A stretch of 64,000 nucleotides of DNA from Saccharopolyspora rosea (GCF_025643595.1 NZ_CP102826.1:3100001-3164000), one strand, 5' to 3'; positions 23,369-32,961 are shown, counted from the first letter of the stretch. The notes: a model not told the origin generated them from the letters alone. Program-made: numbers and translations.

Positions 23369-24712
23369 GTGACTCCGGAGACGCCTTCCCACTCCTCGAC
23401 GTCGTCCGGTCGCTCACCGGGCCTGGCCCGCCGACTGGGCACCGGCGACGCGGTGCTCATCGGGCTGGGCTCGATGATCGGGGCCGGGGTGTTCGCCGCG
23501 TTCGGCCCGGCCGCCGCGGTCGCGGGCAGCGGTCTGTTGATCGGCCTGCTGCTGGCGGCGGTGATCGCGTACTGCAACGCGGTGGCCTCCGCCCAACTCG
23601 CGGCGACGTACCCGACCTCGGGCGGCACCTACGTCTACGGCAGGGAACGGCTCGGGCCGTGGTGGGGTTTCACCGCCGGATGGGGCTTCGTGATCGGCAA
23701 GACCGCCTCCTGCGCGGCGATGGCCCTCACCGTCGCCTCCTACGCGGTACCGGGTCCGGGATGGGCGCAGCGGATCGTCGCGATCGTCGCGGTGCTCGCG
23801 CTGGCCGCGCTGAACTACCGCGGCGTCACCAAGACCGCCGCCCTGACCCGGGTGCTCGTCGCGCTGAGCCTGATCGCGCTGGCCGCGGTGGTGGTCGGCA
23901 TCGCCGCCGGCGGCGCCGACCTCGCTCGCGCGGGCGGTCCCGCGGCGCTGGGCGCGGGCGGGCCCTACGGCGTCCTGCAGGCGGCGGGCCTGCTGTTCTT
24001 CGCCTTCGCCGGCTACGCCCGCATCGCCACGATGGGCGAGGAAGTCCGCGACCCCGCGCGGACCATCCCCCGTGCCATCCCGCTGGCCCTGGGCATCACC
24101 GTGATCGTCTACGCCGTGGTGGGTCTGGCCGCGCTCGCCGCGCTGGGACCCGACCGGCTGGCCGCCGCGACCGCGCCGCTCACCGACGCCGTGCAGGCCA
24201 CCGGCGCCGGTGCGCTCGCCGCGGTCGTGCGCATCGGCGGTGTGGCGGCCAGCCTCGGAGCGCTGCTGGCGCTCATCGCCGGGATCGGCCGCACCAGCCT
24301 GGCCATGGCCCGCAACCGCGACCTGCCGGGCTGGCTGGCCGCCGTGCACCCCCGCCACCAGGTGCCGCACCATGCCGAGCTGGCCCTCGCCGCCGTCGTC
24401 AGCATCCTGGTGGCCACCACCGATCTGCGCGGCGTCATCGGGTTCTCCTCGTTCGGGGTGCTCGTCTACTACGCCATCGCCAACGCATCGGCGTTCACCC
24501 AACCCGCCGGGCAACGCCGCTGGCCGCGCTGGCTCAACCTGCTGGGACTCGCGGGCTGCCTCGTCCTGGTCGCCACCCTGCCCTGGGAATCGGCCGTGGC
24601 AGGAGCGGGCATGTTCGCCCTGGGACTCCTCGGCCGCGCCGTCGTGCTCGCCCGCCGCCGGCGAACCGCGCCCACCGGCCGGCACCCGGACTCCGCGGGC
24701 GACGGCGGGTGA
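23369..24712 (+). CDS. APC-superfamily amino acid permease
   Basis: A 447-residue membrane protein with about 12 helices. The first helix carries the APC signature GLGSMIGAGVFAAFGPAAAVAG, in which the GxG unwound segment binds the amino group of the substrate; TYPTSGGTYVYGRERLGPWWGFTAGWGFVIGK follows in helix 3. Middle helix LLFFAFAGYARIATMGEEVRDPARTIPRAI is the consensus of helix 6-7. The substrate is not predictable. GTG start follows AGGAGG at five bases. The right neighbour P450 is 155 bases away, so it is probably a separate unit. Confidence 0.9.
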   Translation: MTPETPSHSSTSSGRSPGLARRLGTGDAVLIGLGSMIGAGVFAAFGPAAAVAGSGLLIGLLLAAVIAYCNAVASAQLAATYPTSGGTYVYGRERLGPWWGFTAGWGFVIGKTASCAAMALTVASYAVPGPGWAQRIVAIVAVLALAALNYRGVTKTAALTRVLVALSLIALAAVVVGIAAGGADLARAGGPAALGAGGPYGVLQAAGLLFFAFAGYARIATMGEEVRDPARTIPRAIPLALGITVIVYAVVGLAALAALGPDRLAAATAPLTDAVQATGAGALAAVVRIGGVAASLGALLALIAGIGRTSLAMARNRDLPGWLAAVHPRHQVPHHAELALAAVVSILVATTDLRGVIGFSSFGVLVYYAIANASAFTQPAGQRRWPRWLNLLGLAGCLVLVATLPWESAVAGAGMFALGLLGRAVVLARRRRTAPTGRHPDSAGDGG

Positions 24713-24867
24713 TCCCGGAGGAGCGCGCGGGGTACCCCGGGACCACGCGTCCACCGCTCCGGGGCGCCACGACGAGGAGTCGGCGGCCTGGGGAAGAACT
24801 GCTAGCCGACTCTCATTTTCTTCGGTAGCGTCGGCGCCGACACGCCAGCGGGAAGGATGGCCGCGCG

Positions 24868-26058
24868 ATGACCGGAGCACCGGCGTTACCCCTGCACATG
24901 CGGCGAGACGGGTTCGACCCCGCGGCCGAGCTGGCCCGGGCGCGGGACGACGAGGGCGTGGTGCGGGTGATGACGCCGTTCGGCGTGCCCGCCTACCTGG
25001 TCTGCCGCTACGAGGACGTCCGAGAGGTCCTGTCGGATCCGGCTCGGTTCAGCAACGCGCGCACCCCGGTCGCGCGCACCGACCTCAGCGAGGAGGAACT
25101 GGCCCAGATGCGGGCCGGGAACCTGCTCGCGTGCGACCCGCCGGAGCACACGCGGCTGCGGCGGATGCTCACCCCGGAGTTCACGGTGCGCCGGATCCGG
25201 CGGCTCGAACCGCGGATCTCGGAGATCGTCGAGGCGGCGCTGGACGATCTCGAACAGGCCGGCGAGCCGGCCGATCTGGTGTCGCACTTCGCGCTGCCGG
25301 TGCCCTCGCTGGTGATCTGCGAACTCCTGGGGGTCCCGTACTCCGACCGCGCGGAGTTCCAGGACCGTTCCGCTCGGCTGCTCAACGTGTCGCTGCCGAT
25401 CGAGGAGCGGATGGCGGTGCGGCGGGAGAACCGGCGGTACATGGCCCGGCTGGTCGCGCAGGCCGAGGCCGACCCGGGGGAGGACATGCTGGGGATGCTC
25501 GTGCGCGAGCACGGGCACGAACTCAGCACCGACGAACTCATCGGCATCGCGGGACTGCTGCTGATCGCCGGTCAGGAGACGACCTCGAACATGCTCGGGC
25601 TGGGCACGCTGGCGCTGCTGCGCCATCCGGACCAGCTCGCGATGGTGCGCGACGATCCCGCCCGCGTCGAGCCGGCCGTCGAGGAGCTGCTGCGGTGGTT
25701 GTCCATCGTGCAGTCGATGCCGCCGCGCACCACCACCGAGGACGTCGAGATCGCCGGGCGCACCATCCCGGCGAATTCGCTGGTGCTGGTCTCGCTGGCC
25801 GCGGCCAACCGCGACCACGCGTTCGTCGCCGAGTCCGGCGCGCTCGACATCACCCGCGGCGCCTCGCGGCACCTCGCGTTCGGCCACGGTGTGCACCACT
25901 GCCTCGGAGCCCCGCTGGCGCGGATGGAGATGCGCATCGCCTTCCCCGCGCTGCTGCGGCGCTTCCCCCGCCTCGCCCTGGCCGAACCCGACGAGGAACC
26001 CTCCTTCCGCGTCTTCAACGTGGTGTACGGGCTGGAGTCGCTGCGCGTGACCTGGTGA
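24868..26058 (+). CDS. Cytochrome P450
   Basis: A 396-residue soluble bacterial P450. The oxygen-binding I-helix is LLLIAGQETTSN (about 230-242), the ExxR motif is EELLRW (about 273), and the haem-binding loop is FGHGVHHCLGAPLAR with the Cys ligand at residue 345. It needs electrons from ferredoxin and a reductase, none encoded nearby. Its sequence (PAYLVCRYEDVREVLSDPARFSN) is that of CYP105/CYP107-like enzymes from actinomycetes. RBS GGGAAGG precedes ATG; a TAGCGT box at 24826-24831 may be its -10. The TetR gene downstream is likely its regulator. Confidence 0.92.
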   Translation: MTGAPALPLHMRRDGFDPAAELARARDDEGVVRVMTPFGVPAYLVCRYEDVREVLSDPARFSNARTPVARTDLSEEELAQMRAGNLLACDPPEHTRLRRMLTPEFTVRRIRRLEPRISEIVEAALDDLEQAGEPADLVSHFALPVPSLVICELLGVPYSDRAEFQDRSARLLNVSLPIEERMAVRRENRRYMARLVAQAEADPGEDMLGMLVREHGHELSTDELIGIAGLLLIAGQETTSNMLGLGTLALLRHPDQLAMVRDDPARVEPAVEELLRWLSIVQSMPPRTTTEDVEIAGRTIPANSLVLVSLAAANRDHAFVAESGALDITRGASRHLAFGHGVHHCLGAPLARMEMRIAFPALLRRFPRLALAEPDEEPSFRVFNVVYGLESLRVTW

Positions 26059-26146
26059 CCGAGGGGAGTCCCAGCGGAGATCGCCGCTGACCTCGGGTGC
26101 CGCACGGCCGACGGCTCGGAGCACCCCCTGCTACCGTGCGTGGGCT

Positions 26147-26752
26147 ATGGCCGGACAGGGACGGACCTTGCGGGCTGATGCCGCCCGCAACTACGAGCGG
26201 ATCGTCGACGCCGCGGTCGTGGCGTTCGAGGAGGCCGGGCCGGCCGTGACGCTCGGGGAGATCGCGCGGCGCGCGGATGTGAGCGTGGCGACCGTCTACC
26301 GGCGCTTCCGCGCGCGCGACCAGCTGGTCAGGGCGGTGTTCGACCACGTGCTCAGCACCGAGGTGGAACCCGCGCTCGGGGTGGGCACCGGCGACCCGTG
26401 GCGAGACCTCGTGGGCGCCCTCGAAGCCACCGTGGCGGTGCTGGCCCGACGGCAGGTCGTGCTCTCCCTCGCCCGCGAGTCGAAGGCGTTCGACGTCGAC
26501 AGCGTTCGCCAGTGCCTGCGCACCCTCGAACACCTGCTGCGCCGCGCCATCGACGCCGGTGCGGTGCGCCCGGAGCTGGAGGTCCGCGACCTCGCGGCGG
26601 TCCTGGTCATGGCACTGGCCACCGTGCACCCGGGCGATCCCCGGTGCGCCGACCCCCGGCGCTACCTCGCCCTGCTCGCCGACGGTCTGCGTCCCTCCCA
26701 GGCCACCCTGCCCCCGCCGTCATCGCACGACTTCCCCGCGGCGCACCGGTGA
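26147..26752 (+). CDS. TetR-family regulator
   Basis: A 201-residue TetR-type repressor. The N-terminal HTH (about 14-60) reads NYERIVDAAVVAFEEAGPAVTLGEIARRADVSVATVYRRF, followed by the variable ligand domain. A TACCGT element at 26132-26137 ends ten bases before ATG, so the mRNA may be nearly leaderless. The preceding P450 is oriented the same way; regulation of that gene is guesswork. Ligand unknown. Confidence 0.88.
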   Translation: MAGQGRTLRADAARNYERIVDAAVVAFEEAGPAVTLGEIARRADVSVATVYRRFRARDQLVRAVFDHVLSTEVEPALGVGTGDPWRDLVGALEATVAVLARRQVVLSLARESKAFDVDSVRQCLRTLEHLLRRAIDAGAVRPELEVRDLAAVLVMALATVHPGDPRCADPRRYLALLADGLRPSQATLPPPSSHDFPAAHR

Positions 26753-27049
26753 TCGCCCGCCGGGTGGCGCGACTGTCCTATGTGGTCCGGCCGTCGCGGC
26801 GGCGCCGCAGGCGCGGGGAGCAGGCCGTGGCGACCTGTGCAACGAGCGCCGCTGGAGGGCAGCTCCGCCGCCGCGGTCGGCACGCGGTTGCGGCGGCTGC
26901 GGGACCGCCGGCTGCTGCGGGTGATCTCGACCGCGCACTGGTCGACTCCTGACCACGGCAATCCCTGTCTGGTGTGGACGCTCTTGACACATCCGGGTGC
27001 AGAACCGTTTGATTCGGGATCAAACCGGCGTGGAGAGGTGGTGGGTGGC
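26753..27049. other. Intergenic stretch; possible Lrp/AsnC remnant and promoter
   Basis: Between TetR and AbgT. In one plus frame about 26850-26940 reads SSAAAVGTRLRRLRDRRLLR, like the HTH wing of Lrp/AsnC regulators, but with no start and a stop-flanked context. I take it as a possible relic. A good promoter and a perfect operator dyad follow (26984-27025). Confidence 0.4.
26984..27025 (+). promoter_or_regulatory. Promoter with operator dyad upstream of the AbgT gene
   Basis: TTGACA (26984-26989) is a consensus -35; 17 bases on, GTTTGA occupies the -10 position. Exactly there lies GTTTGATTCGGGATCAAAC (27007-27025), with perfect 7-bp arms GTTTGAT and ATCAAAC. A repressor bound here would block the promoter. 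Confidence 0.6.
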
Positions 27050-28594
27050 GTGCGGTCGGCGGTGCGGAAGCGGTCCGGGACCTCGCTGGTGCTCCGGGGC
27101 CTGGAGGCCGTGGACCGGGCCGGCAACAAGCTGCCCCACCCGTTCTGGCTGTTCGTCGCGCTGGCCGTGGTCGTGGTGCTGGCGAGCTGGCTGCTGGCCG
27201 CGCTCGGGGTCGCGGTGGTCTCGCCGGCCGACGGGGAGCGGATCGCGGTGCGCAGCCTCGTCTCCGGCGACGGCGTGCGGATGATGCTCGGGGACCTCAT
27301 CGACAACTTCGTGAACTTCCCGCCGCTCGGGCTGATCGTGGTGATCATGCTCGGCGTCGCGGTCGCCGACAAGAGCGGACTGCTGCCCGCGCTGATGCGC
27401 GGGGCGCTGGCGCGGGTCCCGGCGACGCTCGTGACCTTCGCGATCGCGCTGACGTCCATGTTCGGCCAGGTGGCCGGGGACGCCGCGTTCGTCGTGCTGA
27501 TCCCGCTGGCGATGATCGCCTACCGGGCCATCGGGCGCAGCCCGGTGATCGGCGCGATCGTCGGCTACGTCTCGGTCGGCGGGGCGAGCAGCATCGGCCT
27601 GGTCATCACCGGCAGCGACGCGGTGTTCGCGGGCGTGACCACCTCGGCGGCGCGCACGATCGACCCGGGCTACGTGGTCACGCCGGTGTCCAACTACTAC
27701 TTCTCGGCGGTGTCCTCGGTGGTGCTGGCGATCAGCATCACGGTGGTCACCGAGCTCGTCGTGGCCCGCCGGATCGCGGCGATGAACCGAGCGGAACCGG
27801 AGCTCACCGAGGTCGAGGAGCTGCCGGACATGACGCTGTCCGCGGCCGAGCGGACCGGGGTCAGGCGGGCGCTGGTCGTCGCGGCCGCGTTCCTGGCCGG
27901 AGTCGTGCTGGCGGTGCTGCCGTCCGGCTCACCGCTGCGGGGCGCCGGAGGGTCCGTCGTGGACTCCCCGCTGATGGCCAACATCGCCGTGGTCCTGATG
28001 GTGTTCTTCCTGGTCATCGGCGTCGTCTACGGGGTGGCCGCGGGCACGATCACCGCGCCCGGGGACGTCCCGGAGCTCATGGCGCAGGGGCTGCGGGAGC
28101 TCGTGCCGGTGCTGGTGCTGTTCTTCGCCGCCTCGCAGTTCCTCGGCTACTTCAAGTGGAGCAACGTCGGCCAGGTCATCGCGATCAGCGGCGCCCAGCT
28201 GCTCGGCGACCTGGGTGCCCGACCGGTGCCGATCTTCCTCGGCGCGATCCTGTTCGTCAGCGCGCTGAACCTGCTGCTCACCAGCGGGTCGGCGATGTGG
28301 ACGCTGGTGGCGCCGGTGCTGGTGCCGATGCTGATGCTGCTGCACATCCAGCCGGAGATGACGCAGGCGGTGTTCCGCATCGCCGACGCGCCCACCAACA
28401 GCCTCACGCCGATGAGTCCGTACTTCGTCATCGCGCTCGGCTTCATCCGCCGCTACCGGCCGTCCGCGGGCGTGGGCACGTTGATGTCGCTCGTGCTGCC
28501 GCTGGCCGTGGTGAACCTGTGCGTGTGGACCCTGCTGTTCCTCGCCTGGTACGGGCTCGGGTTGCCGCTCGGGCCCGGGGTTCCGGCCCGCTGA
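27050..28594 (+). CDS. AbgT-family transporter
   Basis: A 514-residue membrane protein of the AbgT family, which imports p-aminobenzoyl-glutamate or exports sulfonamides. About 11-13 helices can be seen. Family markers are NKLPHPFWLFV at the start, LGLIVVIMLGVAVADKSGLLPALM (about 100), ALTSMFGQVAGDAAFVVLIPLAM (about 140) and VPIFLGAILFVSALNLLLTSGSAMWTL (near 400, helix hairpin 2), then NSLTPMSPYF. GTG at 27050 is eleven bases after GGAGAGG; GTG at 27041 in the same frame is possible. Strong promoter/operator region upstream. Confidence 0.9.
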   Translation: MRSAVRKRSGTSLVLRGLEAVDRAGNKLPHPFWLFVALAVVVVLASWLLAALGVAVVSPADGERIAVRSLVSGDGVRMMLGDLIDNFVNFPPLGLIVVIMLGVAVADKSGLLPALMRGALARVPATLVTFAIALTSMFGQVAGDAAFVVLIPLAMIAYRAIGRSPVIGAIVGYVSVGGASSIGLVITGSDAVFAGVTTSAARTIDPGYVVTPVSNYYFSAVSSVVLAISITVVTELVVARRIAAMNRAEPELTEVEELPDMTLSAAERTGVRRALVVAAAFLAGVVLAVLPSGSPLRGAGGSVVDSPLMANIAVVLMVFFLVIGVVYGVAAGTITAPGDVPELMAQGLRELVPVLVLFFAASQFLGYFKWSNVGQVIAISGAQLLGDLGARPVPIFLGAILFVSALNLLLTSGSAMWTLVAPVLVPMLMLLHIQPEMTQAVFRIADAPTNSLTPMSPYFVIALGFIRRYRPSAGVGTLMSLVLPLAVVNLCVWTLLFLAWYGLGLPLGPGVPAR

Positions 28595-28688
28595 CCCGCT
28601 CGTCCGTCCACACCAGGTAGGCAGACCTGCCACGCCGCAGGGCGAGGACCGCGTTGCTCCCTGCATGGGCGCGGGAAGTGCGGTGCGG

Positions 28689-30050
28689 TCACCGGGATGT
28701 TCGCCGAGCGTCGCGTTCTTTCCGGGCGTCGAGGCGGATCCGCTGCGCGTCGCGTTCGGGGCGGACGAAGAACAGCGATGCCAGACCGCCGATCACCATG
28801 AGGATTCCCGGAACGGCGAACGCGACGGCGTATCCGGTGGAGACGTCAGCGCTGGACTGGACGAGCCTGCCGGTGAGGTAGGGACCTGCCAGCCCGGCGA
28901 GGGTGACGAGCGCGACGCTGACCGACAGCACGGCACTCCGTTGAGCCGGTGGAGCGATCTCGCCGTTGACGGTCTGACCCGTGGCGAACGGGATCCCGTG
29001 CAGGCCGAACGCAAGGGTGATCAGCACGATCTGCGCACCCGGGTGGGACGCGGTGGGCAGCGCCAGAACGGCGACACCGGCCAGCAGCGTGGCGGAGCCG
29101 CTGAGCACACCCCGCGATATCCGGCTGGACACCCCCCGGTGCATCATCCACTGGGTGAGTGCGCCCTGCCCGAAGGTCGCGACGAGCCCGAGCAGCCACG
29201 GGGCGGTCACGATGGCCGCCGCGGCCGCCGTGCGGTAGCCCAACGCCGTTTCGACGTACGCGGGAACCCAGGCGACCAGCAGAGCGGCGGTCCAGTAGGC
29301 GCCGAAGGCGGCGACGAATCCGGACAGCCAGGTCCCGCTGAGGAAGATTCGGCGGTAGGGCACCCGCAGTTCCTCCGCGCGTCGAGCGGGTTCGCCCCGC
29401 CGCTGGTGCGGATGGGGGTCCGCGGGGCCGTCGCGGCCGATCGTGATCCAGAGCAGACACCACAGGACCGCGGCGAGGAACAGCGCCAGAAAGGCCGCTC
29501 GCCATCCGAAGTGGAGCATGATCGAGCTGAGCAAGGGAGTCGCGACCACTCCTCCCAGCGATCCGCCGCCGACGAGCATGGCGCTGGGGATGTTGCGCTT
29601 CTCGTTGGGGAACCACCGGAACGCCGCGTGGAGGGCCAGCGGCTGGGCCGGTCCTTCGGCTGCGCCGAGGACGATGCGACTGACCAGCAGCGCGCCCATC
29701 CCCGTCGCGCCGATCACGGGGAGCTGGGTCAGCCCCCACACGACGACCAAGGCGAACAGGATCCACTTGGTGGGGACCCGGGTGGCCACGAATCCCATGA
29801 CGAGTGCGGAGGCGCTGAACAGGAAGAAGAACGAGCTGGACAGCAGCCCGTAGGAGGCCGGAGTCAGCCCGAGCTCGCGCATGATCGGTTGGGCCGCCAG
29901 CCCCAGCACGACCTTGTCCCCGTAGTTGATCAGCATGAACAGCACCAGCATGACCACGACCGCCCAACCGCGGGCATTCGTGGCCGCGGTATCAGCGGCA
30001 CGGGCCGGTGCGAGGTGTTCGGCGTGCTCGCCGGCGTCGAGCGGGTTCAC
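28689..30050 (-). CDS. MFS transporter (ACS/anion-cation symporter type)
   Basis: A 453-residue major facilitator with 12 helices. Marker sequences: NYGDKVVLGLAAQPIMRELGLTPASYGLLSSSFFFLFS in helix 1-2, LGAAEGPAQPLALHAAFRWFPNEKRN (the ACS-type loop after helix 4, where relatives have G-x-x-E-G-x-x-x-P) and SSIMLHFGWRAAFL. Such carriers take up organic anions. It begins with GTG at 30050, overlapping the stop of the acyl-CoA dehydrogenase (GTGA), so it is the last gene of a three-gene operon with dehydrogenase and ligase. An organic-acid substrate for that pathway is a fair inference. Confidence 0.88.
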   Translation of the reverse strand: MNPLDAGEHAEHLAPARAADTAATNARGWAVVVMLVLFMLINYGDKVVLGLAAQPIMRELGLTPASYGLLSSSFFFLFSASALVMGFVATRVPTKWILFALVVVWGLTQLPVIGATGMGALLVSRIVLGAAEGPAQPLALHAAFRWFPNEKRNIPSAMLVGGGSLGGVVATPLLSSIMLHFGWRAAFLALFLAAVLWCLLWITIGRDGPADPHPHQRRGEPARRAEELRVPYRRIFLSGTWLSGFVAAFGAYWTAALLVAWVPAYVETALGYRTAAAAAIVTAPWLLGLVATFGQGALTQWMMHRGVSSRISRGVLSGSATLLAGVAVLALPTASHPGAQIVLITLAFGLHGIPFATGQTVNGEIAPPAQRSAVLSVSVALVTLAGLAGPYLTGRLVQSSADVSTGYAVAFAVPGILMVIGGLASLFFVRPERDAQRIRLDARKERDARRTSR

Positions 30051-31258
30051 GTCCGTTCCCGGGTGGCGGGGGTGGTGCCGGGCTCAGTCGCGAGGAGTGC
30101 CTTGGCGATGCCGTTCCGCTGGATTTCCGAGGAACCGGTCAGAATGCGGAACATGCGCAGCCGTCGGAACAGCCACTCGACCTCGGCGCCGCGGGTCAGG
30201 CCCGCCTTGCCGTGGATCTGCACCGCCTCGTCGGCGATGCGGAACGCGTTCTCGGCGACGAACAACTTGCACATGAACGCCTCCGTCCTCGGCCGGGCGC
30301 CGGCGTCGAGGGCGGCCAACGCGTCGTGGACCATGCTGCGGGCGGCGTAGTAGGCGGTGGCCATGTCCGCGAGCTTGTGCTGGATGGACTGCAGCGCACC
30401 CAGTGGACCGCCGAACACCTGGCGGGTGCGGGCGAACTCGACGGTGAGCTCCAGCGCCCGCCGGGCATGTCCGAGCACGGTGGGGCAGTGCAGCAGCCGG
30501 TTGGTGGTGACCCGGCCCAACCCGATCCGCAAACCGTCACCGACGGAACCCAGGAGCTGCTCGCGGGTGACGTGGCAGCGGTCGAAGACGATGTCCGCCT
30601 CGATGTGCTGACCGGACATCGGCGTCTGACCGTCGGTGACCGTGCAGCCGGGTGAGTCCAGGTCGACCAGGAACGCGGAATAGGTCTCGACCTCGTCGGC
30701 CATCCGCGCGATCAGCACGGAGAAATCGGCGAACGGCCCGGCCGACGAGAACACCTTGTGCCCGCTGATGCGCCACCCTTCGCCGTCCGGGGTGGCCGTG
30801 GTGCGCATCGCGCGCACATCCGAGCCGGCATCGGGCTCGGTGAGCGAGAAGCAGCAGGCCCGCTCGCCGCGGATCACGGGAAGCAGGTACGTCTGCAACT
30901 GGTGCTCGGTGGCGTGAGCGAAGATCGGGCCGGCGCGCAACGGGCCGCCCATGTCGCCGAGCACGCAGTGGTGCAGAATCCGTCCCGACGCGCCGACCTC
31001 CTCCTTCAACGCGGCGAGCTCGGTGTGGGTCAAGTCCTGTCCGCCGTAGCGGTGCGGCAGGTGGACACCGTAGAAGCCCAGTTCGCGGCAGCGCCGCCAC
31101 ACCGGCTCCAACATCGGGCGGGTCAATCGGGTCTCCGGGGTCAGCCCCAAACCGGCCTCGTAGTCCGCCAGTTCCCCGTTCAAGTAGTCGCGCAGCCTGC
31201 CGACCAAGTCGGCCAGGCGCGGGTTGTCGTCGTAGGACGGCGTGAGCGTGAAAGACAT
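30047..31258 (-). CDS. Acyl-CoA dehydrogenase
   Basis: A 403-residue FAD enzyme. The FAD-binding signature CCFSLTEPDAGSDVRAMRTTA is near residue 135, VFGGPLGALQSIQHKLADM near 275 and the conserved VEWLFRRLRMFRILTGSSEIQRNGIAKAL at the end. A catalytic Glu is presumably near GKAGLTRGAEVEWLFR (the position used by most short/medium-chain enzymes). It oxidises an acyl-CoA to the enoyl-CoA. It lies between ligase and MFS gene; start ATG at 31258 is preceded by GAGTGTCG. Substrate chain length is not readable. Confidence 0.9.
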   Translation of the reverse strand: MSFTLTPSYDDNPRLADLVGRLRDYLNGELADYEAGLGLTPETRLTRPMLEPVWRRCRELGFYGVHLPHRYGGQDLTHTELAALKEEVGASGRILHHCVLGDMGGPLRAGPIFAHATEHQLQTYLLPVIRGERACCFSLTEPDAGSDVRAMRTTATPDGEGWRISGHKVFSSAGPFADFSVLIARMADEVETYSAFLVDLDSPGCTVTDGQTPMSGQHIEADIVFDRCHVTREQLLGSVGDGLRIGLGRVTTNRLLHCPTVLGHARRALELTVEFARTRQVFGGPLGALQSIQHKLADMATAYYAARSMVHDALAALDAGARPRTEAFMCKLFVAENAFRIADEAVQIHGKAGLTRGAEVEWLFRRLRMFRILTGSSEIQRNGIAKALLATEPGTTPATRERT

Positions 31259-31269
31259 GTCGACACTCC

Positions 31270-32832
31270 TCAGTGGACTTTCCGGGTGGCTCCGGCCCAG
31301 TACCCGTCGCGCACGCGACGGCGGTCGATCTTGCCGTTGCGATTGACCGGCAACTCGGTGACGAAGTCGACCGAGCGGGGTTTTTTGAAGCGGGCCAACC
31401 GATCGGCGCAGAAATCGATCAGCTCCTGCTCGGTCACCGCTGCCGGGGGACGGGCCACGACGACGGCCTTGACCGCCTCGCCCCAGCGCTCGTCCGGGAC
31501 GCCGACCACGCACACCTCGGACACCGCGGCGTGTTCGTACAGGACGGCTTCGACTTCGCTGCAGTAGACGTTGTAGCCGCCGGAGATGATCATGTCTTTC
31601 TTGCGGTCGACGATGAACAAGTAGCCGTCGGCGCGCAGATAGCCGATGTCACCGGTGTGCACCCAGCCGTCCCGGAACGTCTGGGCGGACAGCTCGGGTT
31701 CGTGCCAGTACTCCCGCACGCAGTCCGGGCCGCGGACCACCACCTCGCCGAGCTCGCCGGCCGGTACCGGATGGCCGTCGTCATCGACCACCGCCACCTC
31801 GGTGTCGAACACCGCCCGGCCGGCCGACAGCAGCAGCTCCGGGTCCTCCTCGATGCCGCGCACGATATCCTCGCAGGTCAGCACCGTCACCCCGCTGGTG
31901 GTCTCGCCCTGTCCGTAGCCCTGCATCACGACCGGGCCGAACGCACCCACCGCGTCGCGGAGGCGTTGTGGTGAGACCGGTGCCCCACCGACCCGCACGC
32001 ACCGCAGCGTGGACAGGTCCGCGGTGGCCAGGGCGGGGTCGGACAGCACCTGGTTGAGCATCGTGGGCACCAGGAAGGTCGAGGTGATCCGTTCGGACTC
32101 GACGGTGCGCAGGAACGCCTCGGGGCTCCACCGGGGGAGCACCACGACCGCGGCGCCGCGGGCGAAGGAGGCCAGCAAGCCCATCCCGGTGGCATGCGTG
32201 ATCGGGCCGGCGGCCAGGTAGCGCTCGCCCGGGCACGGCGCGCCTTCGGGACTCATCAGCCGCTTGCGCATGTTCGCCAACCGATTCCGGTGCGTCTGCA
32301 CCGCCGCCTTGAGCTTTCCGCTTGAGCCGGACGTGAAGTGCAGTACCGCGGGCTCGTCTTCGCGAACCTCCACCGCCACCGGCTTCGGTGAACCGCCGGA
32401 CAGCAGACCCGCGTAGTCCTCGACCCCGTTGGTCCCTCCGTCGTAGCTGATCAGCGTGCAGCGCAGCCCCGCGTTCTCCACCGCCTCGCGTGCCACGTCG
32501 GCGTGCTCGGCGTCGACCAGCGACACCCGCACCCCGGCGTCGGTGAGCACGTGTTCCACCTCGCCGGCCGACAGCCGGGCGCTGATCGGCACTCGCAGGA
32601 ATCCCGCCTTGTACAGGGCCAACTCGGTTTCCACCAGCTCCGCGCGGTTGTCCGCGAGGGTGCCCACTGCCTGCCCCGGCTGGACCCCGCGCGCCAACAG
32701 CGCCGAGGCCAGCCGGTTGGTCCGCTCCTCCAAGTCCCGGTAGGTCCACCGGTGCGTGCCGCACACCAGTGCCTCCTCGCCCGGCCAGAAGGTGCTGCTC
32801 CGCGTCAGGTAGCTGCCCAGGTTCACGATCAC
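31270..32832 (-). CDS. Acyl-CoA synthetase (AMP-forming)
   Basis: A 520-residue adenylate-forming ligase. Core motifs: AVLHFTSGSSGKLKAAVQTH (P-loop, about 170), GYGQGETTSGVT (A5, near 310), DGWVHTGDIGYLRADGYLFIVDRKKDMIISGGYNVYCSEVEAVL (A7-A8, about 395-440) and NRNGKIDRRRV (A10 lysine). It should activate a carboxylic acid as the first step of the operon; the acyl-CoA dehydrogenase follows 11 bases later. Resembles benzoate/fatty-acyl-CoA ligases. Promoter shared with the divergent TetR gene, with a dyad TGTCT-N6-AGACA between. Confidence 0.9.
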   Translation of the reverse strand: MIVNLGSYLTRSSTFWPGEEALVCGTHRWTYRDLEERTNRLASALLARGVQPGQAVGTLADNRAELVETELALYKAGFLRVPISARLSAGEVEHVLTDAGVRVSLVDAEHADVAREAVENAGLRCTLISYDGGTNGVEDYAGLLSGGSPKPVAVEVREDEPAVLHFTSGSSGKLKAAVQTHRNRLANMRKRLMSPEGAPCPGERYLAAGPITHATGMGLLASFARGAAVVVLPRWSPEAFLRTVESERITSTFLVPTMLNQVLSDPALATADLSTLRCVRVGGAPVSPQRLRDAVGAFGPVVMQGYGQGETTSGVTVLTCEDIVRGIEEDPELLLSAGRAVFDTEVAVVDDDGHPVPAGELGEVVVRGPDCVREYWHEPELSAQTFRDGWVHTGDIGYLRADGYLFIVDRKKDMIISGGYNVYCSEVEAVLYEHAAVSEVCVVGVPDERWGEAVKAVVVARPPAAVTEQELIDFCADRLARFKKPRSVDFVTELPVNRNGKIDRRRVRDGYWAGATRKVH

Positions 32833-32849
32833 GCTCTTTTCAGTCGCGT

Positions 32850-32865
32850 TGTCTGCTAATAGACA
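32850..32865. promoter_or_regulatory. TetR-type operator between the divergent genes
   Basis: TGTCTGCTAATAGACA is a dyad with arms TGTCT and AGACA and a six-base centre, 18 bases upstream of the ligase start and 97 bases before the TetR gene. It is the only clear dyad in the 129-bp divergent region. Confidence 0.55.
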
Positions 32866-32961
32866 TCGTGTTCAGAAACGTGCTTGCTGTCAACGAGCTG
32901 CTAGCCTGTTGGCGCGGCACCCGCCGCCCGGGTCCAGGAGTCCAGCGAAGGGGCCAGTACC

